Shown: positions 11,347 to 18,893 of the stretch, piece by piece | Position numbering within the stretch: position 1 is the stretch's first letter | How the letters are laid out: the number at the start of each line of letters is the position of its first letter | From: Planctomycetota bacterium | Lineage (GTDB): Bacteria > Planctomycetota > UBA1135 > UBA2386 | Assembly (NCBI GenBank): GCA_020638695.1 | Contig: JACKIB010000014.1 | Coordinates: 67,283-131,282 of the forward strand | DNA: 64,000 bases | Direction: 5' to 3' | Program-made: the position numbers and the translations under genes | Notes under the pieces: generated by a model | Told to the model about the DNA's origin: nothing | Database searches by the model: none | What the model saw: the letters and a program-made list of their open reading frames with translations, nothing else

Positions 11347-13143
11347 ATGCAACGATCCCTGCGCGGTATGTCTGCTCTCCGTTCGTCTCTCGTCCTGCTC
11401 GCCGCCACCGCTCTCGGCGCTCAGGATCTCCAGCTTCCGCGTGCAGTCGACTACAACCCGGACCCGAAGGTGTTCGAGACGGTCCTGATCGCCCACGAGA
11501 CCGAGATCGAGCTGGTCGAGGGCACCAAGACGCGGGTGTACGCCTACAACGGGAGTGTCCCTGGTCCGACCATCGAGGCGAACCTCGGGGACACGTTGAT
11601 CGTGCACTTCCTCAACCTGCTGAACGAACCGACCGTGCTGCACTGGCACGGGGTCGAGATGCCGGCGGTGATGGACGGAAGCCACATCGCCCAGCAGGAG
11701 ATCCCCCGCTACGGCTACTTCCGCTACCAGTTCAAGCTCAACAACGCGGCGACCTACTGGTACCACTCGCACAAGAACACCAACGAGCAGGTCGAGCGTG
11801 GCCTGCACGGTGCGCTGGTGGTGCGCGACCCGCGGCACGACGCGGGCCTCAAGATCGCACCGACGCACGAGCGCGTGGTGTTCCTCGACGACGTCAAGCT
11901 GGACGGCAAGCTGCAGATCGAAGGGTTCGGGACCGACCTGAACTTTCCGATGGTCGACTGGCAGCGCGCCGAGGACCAGGCCAACTCGCGACCGGGCACC
12001 CACCTGCTGGTCAACGGCCGGCACGCCAGTGCCGACATCCAACCGACTCTGGAGGTCATGGCGGGCGAGCCGTACCGAATCCGGTTCATCAACGTCTCCA
12101 GCGGAGAGATCTTCCGGCTCGACACGTCGGATCCCAACCAGAAGTGGTTTCACATCGGTTCCGATCAGGGGCTGTGGAACGAGGCCGAGCCGATCCCGCG
12201 GATCGACAAGGTCGTGAACCCCCGCGGGCACCACAACTTCTTGATCTCCAACCCCGATACCAAGCTCGGTGTGACCCTGACGCCGAGCGACCGGCACGAG
12301 ATCGTGATCGTCCCCGAGGGTGACGTCGGCGACGAGTTCTTCATCGACCTACACGACTTCGTGAAGGGCGCGCATGTGGCGTTCCGCGACCCACAGAACA
12401 AGATCGTGTTCGGGCACGACCACTTCGATGGCACCGACGACCCGATCCACTTGATTCGGATCCGCATCGCCGGGCGACGCAACCCGCCGGCCTGGAAGCC
12501 GCCGTCGCCGCTCCGCTACGACCCGTATACCGCCCTGGTCGTCGATCCCAAGCAGACCATCCTGCCGGTGGTGTTCGGCCACGGATTCCCGGACGTCAAC
12601 ACCGGCAACACGATGTTCTTCGTCAACGTCGCCAAGCCGTTCGACCTGCTCGCGTCGGTGCTGGCCAAGAAGATGACCATGCCGCCGGCGTTCGGTCCGA
12701 TGCCGATGATGATGTTGACCGCCAACGACGGCTACAAGGTCAAGGTCGGCGAGGTGCGGATGTGGGAGATCGTCAACTTCACCGGTGGCGACCACAACTT
12801 CCACACCCACGGGTTCCGCTTCCAACAGATCGAGACCCAGTACATCGACCTCGACGACGCGTCCTTCAACCGCACCGAGAAGGCGCAGCGGCTGACCTAC
12901 GAGGACACCATTCGGGTGCCGATGCGGCCCAACCTGACCCTCGGCCGAAGCTTCACCATCGTGCGGCTCGCGGCGCAGTTCGACGACTCCGCCAAGCCCG
13001 CGGCGCTGCGCCGCAGCGCCAAGGAGATGGTCGCCGGCGGCCTGGTTCCGACGGCCACGACGTCCGGCGGTTGGCTGGTGCACTGCCACTTCCTCGAGCA
13101 CGCACGCCTCGGGATGATGTCGTTCATCCAGATCTCGGAGTAG
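11347..13143 (+). CDS. Exported multicopper oxidase
   Basis: A 598-residue three-cupredoxin-domain multicopper oxidase, expected to couple substrate oxidation to four-electron reduction of oxygen outside the cytoplasm. Copper-ligand motifs are intact: LHWHGVE near residue 99, WYHSHKNT near 139, HNFHTHGF near 484 and HCHFLEHARLGM near 579, which covers type 1, 2 and 3 sites. The N terminus MQRSLRGMSALRSSLVLLAA with cleavage after LGAQ looks like a signal peptide. The ATG at 11347 keeps a positively charged n-region; the ATG at 11368 is also possible. A histidine or methionine run (PMPMMMLT) near residue 458 could be a surface metal or substrate region but is short. Laccase, copper efflux and metal-oxidising roles cannot be separated from sequence. 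The gene is divergent from the Gfo/Idh unit and stands alone. Confidence 0.92.
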   Translation: MQRSLRGMSALRSSLVLLAATALGAQDLQLPRAVDYNPDPKVFETVLIAHETEIELVEGTKTRVYAYNGSVPGPTIEANLGDTLIVHFLNLLNEPTVLHWHGVEMPAVMDGSHIAQQEIPRYGYFRYQFKLNNAATYWYHSHKNTNEQVERGLHGALVVRDPRHDAGLKIAPTHERVVFLDDVKLDGKLQIEGFGTDLNFPMVDWQRAEDQANSRPGTHLLVNGRHASADIQPTLEVMAGEPYRIRFINVSSGEIFRLDTSDPNQKWFHIGSDQGLWNEAEPIPRIDKVVNPRGHHNFLISNPDTKLGVTLTPSDRHEIVIVPEGDVGDEFFIDLHDFVKGAHVAFRDPQNKIVFGHDHFDGTDDPIHLIRIRIAGRRNPPAWKPPSPLRYDPYTALVVDPKQTILPVVFGHGFPDVNTGNTMFFVNVAKPFDLLASVLAKKMTMPPAFGPMPMMMLTANDGYKVKVGEVRMWEIVNFTGGDHNFHTHGFRFQQIETQYIDLDDASFNRTEKAQRLTYEDTIRVPMRPNLTLGRSFTIVRLAAQFDDSAKPAALRRSAKEMVAGGLVPTATTSGGWLVHCHFLEHARLGMMSFIQISE

Positions 13144-13397
13144 GCGGACCGTCCGATCGTCCCGCGGGGTGCCCCCGGCCTCGGCTGCAGATGCCGTGAA
13201 GCGCCCTCGTGACCCCGTTGGCGTGGTTCGTCGATCTGCGTCAGCCGTCGAACCCCTCCCGAGGTGAACCAGTCATTTCCTGGCGCCGATGGCGCACCGT
13301 GCGGCTGTGCGATGGCAGGTCGGAGCCGCGTGACGCCCGGCTGAGATCTGGGCGCGACGACCGGATCGGCCGACCAGCCGGCTCCCCGGACCGCCAG

Positions 13398-13640
13398 TTA
13401 TTCCGGTGGCGCCTCGGCGGCCCCACCGGGAATCGTGTCGGCGCAGCTCCTCGCGACACAGCCGCACAACTCGCTGACTTCTGCATCGGAGTTCGGCGGC
13501 GACCCACTAGTGGGGTGTGTCCGACTGGCAAGGAGAACGGCAGGTTCTGCCCGGAGGCGGGGTGCCTCCCCGTCGAGGAGCAGGTTCTGACGTTCGACGA
13601 AGCCAGCAGCGAACTTGCGCGATCGCAGCAGCTCGGTCAT
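13398..13640 (-). pseudogene. Short ORF sharing its N terminus with the 28.0-28.5 kb protein; probable remnant
   Basis: An 80-codon frame whose first 25 or so residues (MTELLRSRKFAAGFVERQ, then NLLLDGE) match the start of the 162-residue protein at 28001-28489 almost exactly. After that the two sequences diverge and the remaining residues here (PRLRAEPAVLLASRTHPTSG and onward) look like random GC-rich translation. I read this as a truncated or rearranged copy carried with the 86-base repeat rather than a working gene. Alternatively both copies use the repeat as a movable 5' end. Confidence 0.4.
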
Positions 13641-13650
13641 GAGTAGTCTG
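13565..13650 (-). repeat. Dispersed repeat A, copy 1
   Basis: An 86-base segment matching 28414-28499 with about five mismatches by eye, in the same orientation. On the minus strand it covers the start codon and the first 25 or so codons of an ORF plus about 10 bases upstream. Identity ends sharply on both sides. Confidence 0.75.
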
Positions 13651-13703
13651 GGCGAGTGCCCCGCGTCCGGAGTTCGCGGCACATGTGCGCTTCCATTCGA
13701 TCC

Positions 13704-13776
13704 GCTCGCTGCGTTGCTGCTCCTCAGCTCGTCCACCAACAAGCCGTGTCGTCGCAGCGCCTTGCGCGCGAATCGA
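13704..13776 (-). repeat. Dispersed repeat B, copy 1
   Basis: Roughly 72 bases that, read on the minus strand, resemble 50909-50980 on the plus strand at about 80% identity. The shared core is TTGGTGGACGAGCTGAGGAG. Translated, this copy reads RFARKALRRHGLLVDELRS in one frame, while the other copy is shifted by one base within the same segment. Confidence 0.6.
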
Positions 13777-13831
13777 CCGGACGCAGCCACATTTGCTGCG
13801 AACTTCAGACGAGGGGCACTAGGCTCTCGGC

Positions 13832-14275
13832 ATGATCCACGAGGGCGCGCGCGATCTGCCGGCGGACCTGCTGCACCACCCCGAGCAGCGGTTGTGGGTT
13901 CGTATGGACCCGGACAGTGGCAGGGCGCGCATCGGACTCGATGCGGTCGGGCTCGCCGCACTGGGCGATGTGGTGTTCGTCGCGCTGGACCCATCCGAGA
14001 CCGAACTTCGACCCGGATCACCGTTCGGCACGCTGGAAGCGGCGAAGATGACCAGCACCCTGCTGGCGCCGATCGGCGGACGGGTGGTTGCGTGCAACGA
14101 TGCGGTGGTCGCCGATCCCAGTCTGCTCGGCAACGCACCCTACACCGACGGGTGGCTGCTGGAACTGGAGCCCGCGACTTGGGCGCAGGACTCCTCGGCG
14201 CTGCTCGGTGGAAGCGACGCCGAGGCCTGGGCACGGGCCGAGTGGGCGCGTCTGGACGAGGAGGAGACCGGGTGA
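13832..14275 (+). CDS. GcvH/LbpA-like lipoyl carrier protein
   Basis: A 147-residue single lipoyl-domain protein related to glycine cleavage H protein. The hairpin GTLEAAKMTSTLLAPIGG places the predicted lipoyl-lysine at Lys72, and LGNAPYTDGWLLELEP matches the H-protein C-terminal signature (canonical form NxDPYxxGWLxxI). The usual ESVKA is replaced by LEAAK, so this is a divergent member. No glycine cleavage genes are nearby. Instead it heads an eight-gene unit with lipoate ligases, LipS-like radical SAM enzymes, TusA and DsrE, the context in which the dedicated lipoate-binding protein LbpA of the sHdr sulfur-oxidation system occurs. I infer a special-purpose carrier rather than true GcvH. 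Its stop overlaps the next start as GTGA. A C-terminal extension of about 30 acidic residues is unusual for GcvH. Confidence 0.82.
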   Translation: MIHEGARDLPADLLHHPEQRLWVRMDPDSGRARIGLDAVGLAALGDVVFVALDPSETELRPGSPFGTLEAAKMTSTLLAPIGGRVVACNDAVVADPSLLGNAPYTDGWLLELEPATWAQDSSALLGGSDAEAWARAEWARLDEEETG

Positions 14276-15366
14276 GCGACTGGCGCTTGCTGAGCGACGC
14301 CAAGGCCGCGGCGGCCGAGGGTCTCGCCACCGACGAGGTGCTGGCGGAGCGGGCCGGGACCGGCGATTCCCCACCCACCTTGCGCCTCTACAGCTACGCA
14401 TCGCACTGCGTGCTCGTCGGTCGCTTCCAGGAGGTGGCGCGGGAAGTCGACCTAGCGCGCGCCCAAGCGCTCGGGATCGCAGTCAACCGCAGGCCCACTG
14501 GCGGGGGCACGATCCTGATGGGCGAGGATCAACTCGGGGTGGCGCTGTGTGTCTCGGGACGTGGGGTCGGCGGTCGTCCCCGGCAACTCATGGACCGCTT
14601 TGCCGACGGTGTGCGCTCGGGCCTCGGGGCCCTCGGCGTCGACGCGCGGTTTCGCGGCAAGAACGACCTCGAAGTGGGCGGCCGCAAGATCGCCGGTCTG
14701 GGTGTCTGTCGGACGTCGACCGGCGGATTGCTGTTCCACGCCTCGGTGCTGCTCGACCTGGACGTGGGGCTGATGGCCGAGGTGCTGCGTTCCCCGTTCG
14801 TCGCGCGCAAGCCGGACGAGCTGGAAGCGGTCCGCCGTCGCACGGTGACCCTGCGTCAGCTCGCCGGAAGCTCCGTCACCCAGCCCGCCCTGCGCGCCGC
14901 ACTGGAGCAGGGTTTCGGCAGCAGTCTCGAGGCCGTGCTGGTTCCCGGGTCGCTCGACACCGCGGAACGGCAAGCGATCGCCGCCCGCGTCGCCCAGCGC
15001 TACGCGACCGAGGCATGGCTGGCGGCGTCGGGTGGCGTCGATCCCCGCCAGCACACGGCGTCGCTCCGCACCCCCGCAGGCTCGCTGCAAGTCCGCGCGA
15101 CGCTGGTCGGTGGCTCGTTCCAGGCGGTCGACATCCGCGGCGATTTCTTCGCCGACTCGGCGGCGATCGCCGACCTGGAAGCGCGGCTACGGTGGTCGCT
15201 CGCCGCGCCGGACCGGATCGACGCCACCGTCGCCGCGTGGGCGCAGCGCTGGCCTGAAGTCGATTTTTCTGCGAAGGACGTCAGCGCCGCGCTGACCCGA
15301 GCGGCGCAGGGAGCGCCGTACGGCTGCTTCGTCACGCCCCGATCTTCGTCTGCCACCCATGCCTGA
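14272..15366 (+). CDS. Lipoate-protein ligase family protein (first of two)
   Basis: A 364-residue member of the LplA/BirA-like ligase superfamily, expected to activate octanoate or lipoate as the acyl-AMP and transfer it to the carrier lysine. The nucleotide/lipoate-binding motif RRPTGGGTIL lies at residues 73-82, and KNDLEVGGRKIAG at 130-142 contains the catalytic-lysine segment. The C-terminal 100 residues form an LplB-like accessory domain (RTPAGSLQVRATLVGGSFQA, then GDFF), so large and accessory parts are fused as in the sLpl(AB) type. The GTG start at 14272 was chosen because it overlaps the carrier stop by four bases (GTGA). It lies directly after its likely protein substrate. A second ligase occurs at 18890; their division of labour is unknown. 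Confidence 0.88.
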   Translation: MSDWRLLSDAKAAAAEGLATDEVLAERAGTGDSPPTLRLYSYASHCVLVGRFQEVAREVDLARAQALGIAVNRRPTGGGTILMGEDQLGVALCVSGRGVGGRPRQLMDRFADGVRSGLGALGVDARFRGKNDLEVGGRKIAGLGVCRTSTGGLLFHASVLLDLDVGLMAEVLRSPFVARKPDELEAVRRRTVTLRQLAGSSVTQPALRAALEQGFGSSLEAVLVPGSLDTAERQAIAARVAQRYATEAWLAASGGVDPRQHTASLRTPAGSLQVRATLVGGSFQAVDIRGDFFADSAAIADLEARLRWSLAAPDRIDATVAAWAQRWPEVDFSAKDVSAALTRAAQGAPYGCFVTPRSSSATHA

Positions 15367-16447
15367 CCCGGTGTTCCGCGTTCGATGTTCGGAGCCGACG
15401 TCTCCGACCCCTCGATCCCCTCACGAGGTGGCCGTGGCCCCCCATCGAGCCGTGGCACCGCCGCGCCCTGCGGAAGGATCGACTGCCGCGGTCGCACCGG
15501 CCACGGCGCCGCAGATCGATCCGGCGTGCATGGCGTTGCGCCGGCAGCACTTCGCGGATCGGATCGACTTCCACGCCCCCGGGCTGAAACGCTATGCCAC
15601 CTCGGAGTACCGCGGTCACGACTGCGCCGAGTTCGTCGCGATCAGCCTGACTGGCAGCGCGTGTGCGCTGTCGTGTGCGCATTGTGAGACGAGAGTGCTG
15701 GAAGGCATGGACGACCTGCCCGCTTCCGGCATGTCGCTGTTCGACCGTTGCGCGGCGTTGGCGGCGCAGGGGGCCCGCGGCGTCCTGATCTCTGGCGGCA
15801 ACGACTTGCGGGGAAGGGTTCCGCTGCGGCCGCATCTCGCCGACCTGCGGCGCGTGCGCGAGGAGCTCGGGATGTTGGTGCGCGTCCATCCCGGTTTGCC
15901 GGACGACGAGACGTGCGAGGCGCTCGGAGCGATCGGAATCGACGGTGCGATGGTCGACGTGATCGGCGACGTGGACACGATCCGCGAGGTCTACCACCTC
16001 GATTCCCAGCCGGCTGATTTCGAGGCAATGTTGGCCCGGCTCGCCAGACACGGTGTGCCGGCGGTGCCGCACATCGTGCTGGGACTGCACTTCGGCAAGA
16101 TGCGCGGCGAGTACCACGCCCTCGAGATGGTCGCGCGACACGCGCGGCGGCTGCTGGTCCTGGTGGTGTTGATGCCCCTGTCCGGCACCGCGATGGCGGG
16201 GGTCACACCCCCACCGATCGAGCAGATCGCGTCGTTCTTCAGCTTGGCGCGGCTGACGCTTCCCGACACCCCGGTGATGCTCGGCTGCGCGCGTCCGCTT
16301 GGTTCGCTCAAGGCGGAGATCGACCGCGCGGCGGTCGACGCCGGGCTGAACGGGATCGCCTATCCCGCGGAGGGGATCGTCGGCTACGCACAGGCGCGTG
16401 GATTGCAGCCGGTGTTCACCAACGCGTGCTGTGGGGTGACGTGGTGA
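15359..16447 (+). CDS. Radical SAM protein, LipS2-like lipoyl synthase component
   Basis: A 362-residue radical SAM enzyme. The cluster-binding CX3CX2C motif is CALSCAHC at residues 102-109, preceded by EFVAISLTGSA and followed by TRVLEGM, a pattern I recognise from LipS2-type proteins (ITGxxCxLxCxHCxxxxLEGM). LIPS-type enzymes work as a LipS1/LipS2 pair to insert the two sulfur atoms of lipoate, replacing LipA. GVLISGGNDLRGRVP resembles the SAM-binding GGE-type strand. The first 50 residues are a proline/alanine-rich extension, so the real start could be slightly downstream. The ATG at 15359 overlaps the ligase by eight bases, and the stop overlaps the next gene as GTGA. LipS2 assignment rests on motif memory plus context; radical SAM membership is certain. 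Confidence 0.8.
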   Translation: MPDPVFRVRCSEPTSPTPRSPHEVAVAPHRAVAPPRPAEGSTAAVAPATAPQIDPACMALRRQHFADRIDFHAPGLKRYATSEYRGHDCAEFVAISLTGSACALSCAHCETRVLEGMDDLPASGMSLFDRCAALAAQGARGVLISGGNDLRGRVPLRPHLADLRRVREELGMLVRVHPGLPDDETCEALGAIGIDGAMVDVIGDVDTIREVYHLDSQPADFEAMLARLARHGVPAVPHIVLGLHFGKMRGEYHALEMVARHARRLLVLVVLMPLSGTAMAGVTPPPIEQIASFFSLARLTLPDTPVMLGCARPLGSLKAEIDRAAVDAGLNGIAYPAEGIVGYAQARGLQPVFTNACCGVTW

Positions 16448-17532
16448 CCGCACGCGATCAGATCAGTCCCGACTGGGTGCGGATCAGTACCGCAGCGGCG
16501 ATCGAACTCGGACTCGCGCCAGGGAAGATCGCCGGCTGCGGGTGCGGTTGCATCAACCTCCTGCAGAACTACCCGCACGGTTGCGCCGCCAACTGCAGCT
16601 ACTGCGGGTTGGCGCGTGAGCGACCCGGTGCGGCATCCGACAACAGCTTCATCCGGGTCGCCTGGCCGCTGTTTCGCACCGATCTGGTCGCCGAGCGGAT
16701 CGCCGAGCGCGAGCGGCGTGGTGGGGTCGGTCGGGTTTGCATCGCACAGGTCCACGACGGGCGGGCGTTCCGCGACCTGATCGACATGACCGAGCGCGTG
16801 CGCCGGGCTGCGCCGCAGGTGCCGATCTCCGCGCTGGTCAGCGCCGGGTTGCTCGACGACGAGCGCCTGGCGGCGATCCAGAGCGCCGGCGCCGACATCA
16901 TCGGGATCGGACTCGACGCCGCATCGCCGGAGGTGTTCGAGAAGACGCGGGGCTCCGGGGTCCGTGGCCCCCACGATTGGCAGCAGCACTGGGCGATCGC
17001 TCGCGCCGCGCGGCGGCGGTTCGGTGCCTTCAAGGTCAACTTCCACGTGGTGGTCGGCCTCGGCGAGACCGATCGCGAGTTGGTGGATCTGCTGTATGCA
17101 CTGCACGCCGAACAGATCGCCGCGTACTTGTTCTCGTTCAACCCGGAACCGGGCACCGGAATGGCCGAAGCGCCACGGGCGCCGATCGCGCGCCTGCGGC
17201 GGATCCAGCTGGTGAAGCACTTGATCGAGCATCGCGAGTTGGCGCGCGCGGCGATCCGCTTCGACGCCGCCGGCTCGATCCTCGCGATCGACGTGCCGCA
17301 GGTACAGCTCGACGCGGCGATCGCCAGCGGCACCCCGTTCATGACCGATGGCTGTCCCGACCGGGCCGGTGCGGTGGCGTGCAACCGACCGTACGGCTCC
17401 TACCGGCCGGGCGAGCCGTTCCGCGACTATCCGTTCCAGCCCAGTTGCAGCGATCTGCAGACGATCCGCGGTGAACTGCAATTGGCCGAGGTACTGTGGC
17501 ATGGCGAAGGCGTCCGCGCAGTGGCTGACTGA
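16444..17532 (+). CDS. Radical SAM protein, LipS1-like lipoyl synthase component
   Basis: A 362-residue radical SAM enzyme related to biotin synthase-like proteins. It has an N-terminal cysteine group GCGCGC (Cys32, 34, 36), the cluster motif CAANCSYC (Cys47, 51, 54), a GLGETDREL segment and a conserved tail DGCPDRAGAVACNRPYGSY followed by RPGEPFRDYPFQPS. The extra N-terminal cysteines are candidates for an auxiliary Fe-S cluster that could be sacrificed as a sulfur donor, as in LipA. The CNRP...RPG...YP tail resembles LipS1-type lipoyl synthases. The GTG at 16444 gives a four-base overlap with the LipS2-like gene; the ATG at 16426 is a less likely alternative. The 3' end overlaps the next gene by 32 bases. 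Together with the preceding gene it would supply the two sulfur insertions. Confidence 0.8.
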   Translation: MTARDQISPDWVRISTAAAIELGLAPGKIAGCGCGCINLLQNYPHGCAANCSYCGLARERPGAASDNSFIRVAWPLFRTDLVAERIAERERRGGVGRVCIAQVHDGRAFRDLIDMTERVRRAAPQVPISALVSAGLLDDERLAAIQSAGADIIGIGLDAASPEVFEKTRGSGVRGPHDWQQHWAIARAARRRFGAFKVNFHVVVGLGETDRELVDLLYALHAEQIAAYLFSFNPEPGTGMAEAPRAPIARLRRIQLVKHLIEHRELARAAIRFDAAGSILAIDVPQVQLDAAIASGTPFMTDGCPDRAGAVACNRPYGSYRPGEPFRDYPFQPSCSDLQTIRGELQLAEVLWHGEGVRAVAD

Positions 17533-18670
17533 CCCGTTGCTGGCTCGGATGCACGGCGCGATCCGCGCCGCCGGGCCGATCCGGTCGATCTCGGTCGACC
17601 TGACGACGGTCTGCAACCTGCGCTGTACCGGGTGCTACTTCTTCGCGGAGGGCATGGACCGCGCCGCGGAGCCTTCCGACCTGGGGGCCTTCGTCGCGAG
17701 CGAACGGGCTCGCGGCACCAACTTCGTGACTGTGGTCGGCGGGGAGCCGAGTCTGGCTCTCGACCGACTGAAGGTCCTGTATGACGCCTTCAAGCTCAGC
17801 GTGGCGACCAACGGCACGCGGCCGATCCCGTTCGACGGCTTCGAGGATCTGCCGATCGGCGTGGCGGTTTGGGGTGACCACGCCACCGACTCGGCGCTGC
17901 GCGCCGCGGGACGGCGGTCGCTGTTCCGCGAGGCGTTGGAGATCTACCGGGGCGACCCGCGGGCGTTCTTCTACTACACCGTGGCGCCGGGACACGCCCA
18001 CGAGGTCGACTCAGTGGTCGACCAGTGCGTCGCCAACGGCAACCGAGTGCTGTTCAACTTCTACAGCGACGTGGCCGGCCGCGGAGGGGAGCTCGATCAC
18101 CGGCAGGGCTTTGCGGCAGTGCGGACCGCGATCGAGCGAGTGATTGCGCGGCACCCGAGTCACATCCTGATGACCGCCCGACTCGCCGAGGTCATTTCCA
18201 CCGGTCAGCTGTTCGGTGAACGCTGGGGTCATGCGAGCTGCACCAGCATCACCTTCGACCACCCGGCGAACGCGGCGCGGATTCGCAACGGTCGACCGTT
18301 CAACGGCCATTTCCGCGCGTATGCGACGGACCTGACCACCACCCGCCGGTGCTGCACTGGCGTCGACCGCGACTGCGGGACATGCTTCGATACTTGGCAG
18401 CACTTCTCCTGGGTTATGCTGAACCTGCGGCGGCACGCCGGCTCGCTGCGCGACTTCACCGAGTGGTTGGCCAGCAGCTATCTGTTCTACCTGATCAACC
18501 GGCTGGTCGACGTCGCCGAGGGGGTGCGCTTGCTCCCGGAGATCCACCGGCGCACCGCGGAGCTCGCCACGGCGGGACTCGAGCCGCGTGAAGCCTCAGC
18601 CAACGGTTCCCCATTCCACCCCGAACCCCACTACCACGACCTTGGACTCGTCGACCCCGATCACCCCTGA
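17501..18670 (+). CDS. Third radical SAM protein of the lipoate unit, function unknown
   Basis: A 389-residue radical SAM enzyme with CNLRCTGC (Cys38, 42, 45) preceded by SISVDLTTV and followed by VTVVGGEPSLAL, the GGE-type SAM-binding motif. Near the C terminus RRCCTGVDRDCGTCFDTW offers a second cysteine group that may hold an auxiliary cluster (SPASM or HpnH-like arrangement). HASCTSITFDHP contains another cysteine. I cannot assign a reaction. It starts inside the LipS1-like gene (32-base overlap) and its 3' end overlaps tusA, so tight co-expression is expected. Candidate roles are modification of the carrier protein or lipoyl group, or an accessory step in sulfur delivery. It is not simply a third copy of LipS, because the cysteine layout differs from both neighbours. 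Confidence 0.78.
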   Translation: MAKASAQWLTDPLLARMHGAIRAAGPIRSISVDLTTVCNLRCTGCYFFAEGMDRAAEPSDLGAFVASERARGTNFVTVVGGEPSLALDRLKVLYDAFKLSVATNGTRPIPFDGFEDLPIGVAVWGDHATDSALRAAGRRSLFREALEIYRGDPRAFFYYTVAPGHAHEVDSVVDQCVANGNRVLFNFYSDVAGRGGELDHRQGFAAVRTAIERVIARHPSHILMTARLAEVISTGQLFGERWGHASCTSITFDHPANAARIRNGRPFNGHFRAYATDLTTTRRCCTGVDRDCGTCFDTWQHFSWVMLNLRRHAGSLRDFTEWLASSYLFYLINRLVDVAEGVRLLPEIHRRTAELATAGLEPREASANGSPFHPEPHYHDLGLVDPDHP

Positions 18671-18893
18671 CGAGAGCATCGATTGCTCCGGACTCGTCTG
18701 CCCGCTGCCGATCGTCAAGACGCAGCGGGCCATCAAGAAGCTCGTCGTCGGGCAAGTACTGGAGATGATCTCCACCGACCCCGGCGCGGTTCCCGACATG
18801 CAGGCCTGGGAGAACCAGACGCGGCACAAGCTGCTGGTGACCGAGACGCGCGCCGACGGCAAGTTCCGGTTCCTGGTCGAAAAGACCCATTGA
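18588..18893 (+). CDS. TusA-like sulfur carrier protein
   Basis: A 101-residue protein of the TusA/SirA family. The core IDCSGLVCPLPIVKTQRA contains the signature CPxP motif with the persulfide-accepting Cys38; a second cysteine at 33 precedes it. TusA proteins hand sulfane sulfur between persulfide donors and acceptors in the cytoplasm. The first 28 residues (PHSTPNPTTTT and so on) are low-complexity and unlike the family, so a later start is possible, but no better start codon is obvious. The GTG at 18588 lies within the end of the third radical SAM gene. The stop overlaps the next ligase start as TTGA. Alongside DsrE it fits a sulfur relay toward lipoyl synthesis or an sHdr complex encoded elsewhere. 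Confidence 0.88.
   Translation: MKPQPTVPHSTPNPTTTTLDSSTPITPDESIDCSGLVCPLPIVKTQRAIKKLVVGQVLEMISTDPGAVPDMQAWENQTRHKLLVTETRADGKFRFLVEKTH

Larger units (their letters stand above)
13144..13831 (+). other. Gene-poor intergenic stretch with repeat fragments
   Basis: About 690 bases between the multicopper oxidase gene and the lipoate operon. It holds a perfect 12-base palindrome (CCCACTAGTGGG, 13503-13514), copies of two repeats described separately (13565-13650 and 13704-13776), and an 80-codon minus-strand frame. The open frames on the plus strand lack recognisable protein features. The promoter of the lipoate operon presumably lies at its right end, but no convincing -35/-10 pair stands out. 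Confidence 0.6.

Noticed and set aside
13503..13514. The CCCACTAGTGGG palindrome as an attachment site or operator
   Set aside because: No integrase, direct repeat or regulated gene is adjacent; a 12-base palindrome alone is weak evidence.
13832..14275. Calling the first gene of the operon true gcvH
   Set aside because: Altered lipoyl-lysine motif, no glycine cleavage genes nearby, and a lipoate/sulfur context point to an LbpA-like carrier instead.
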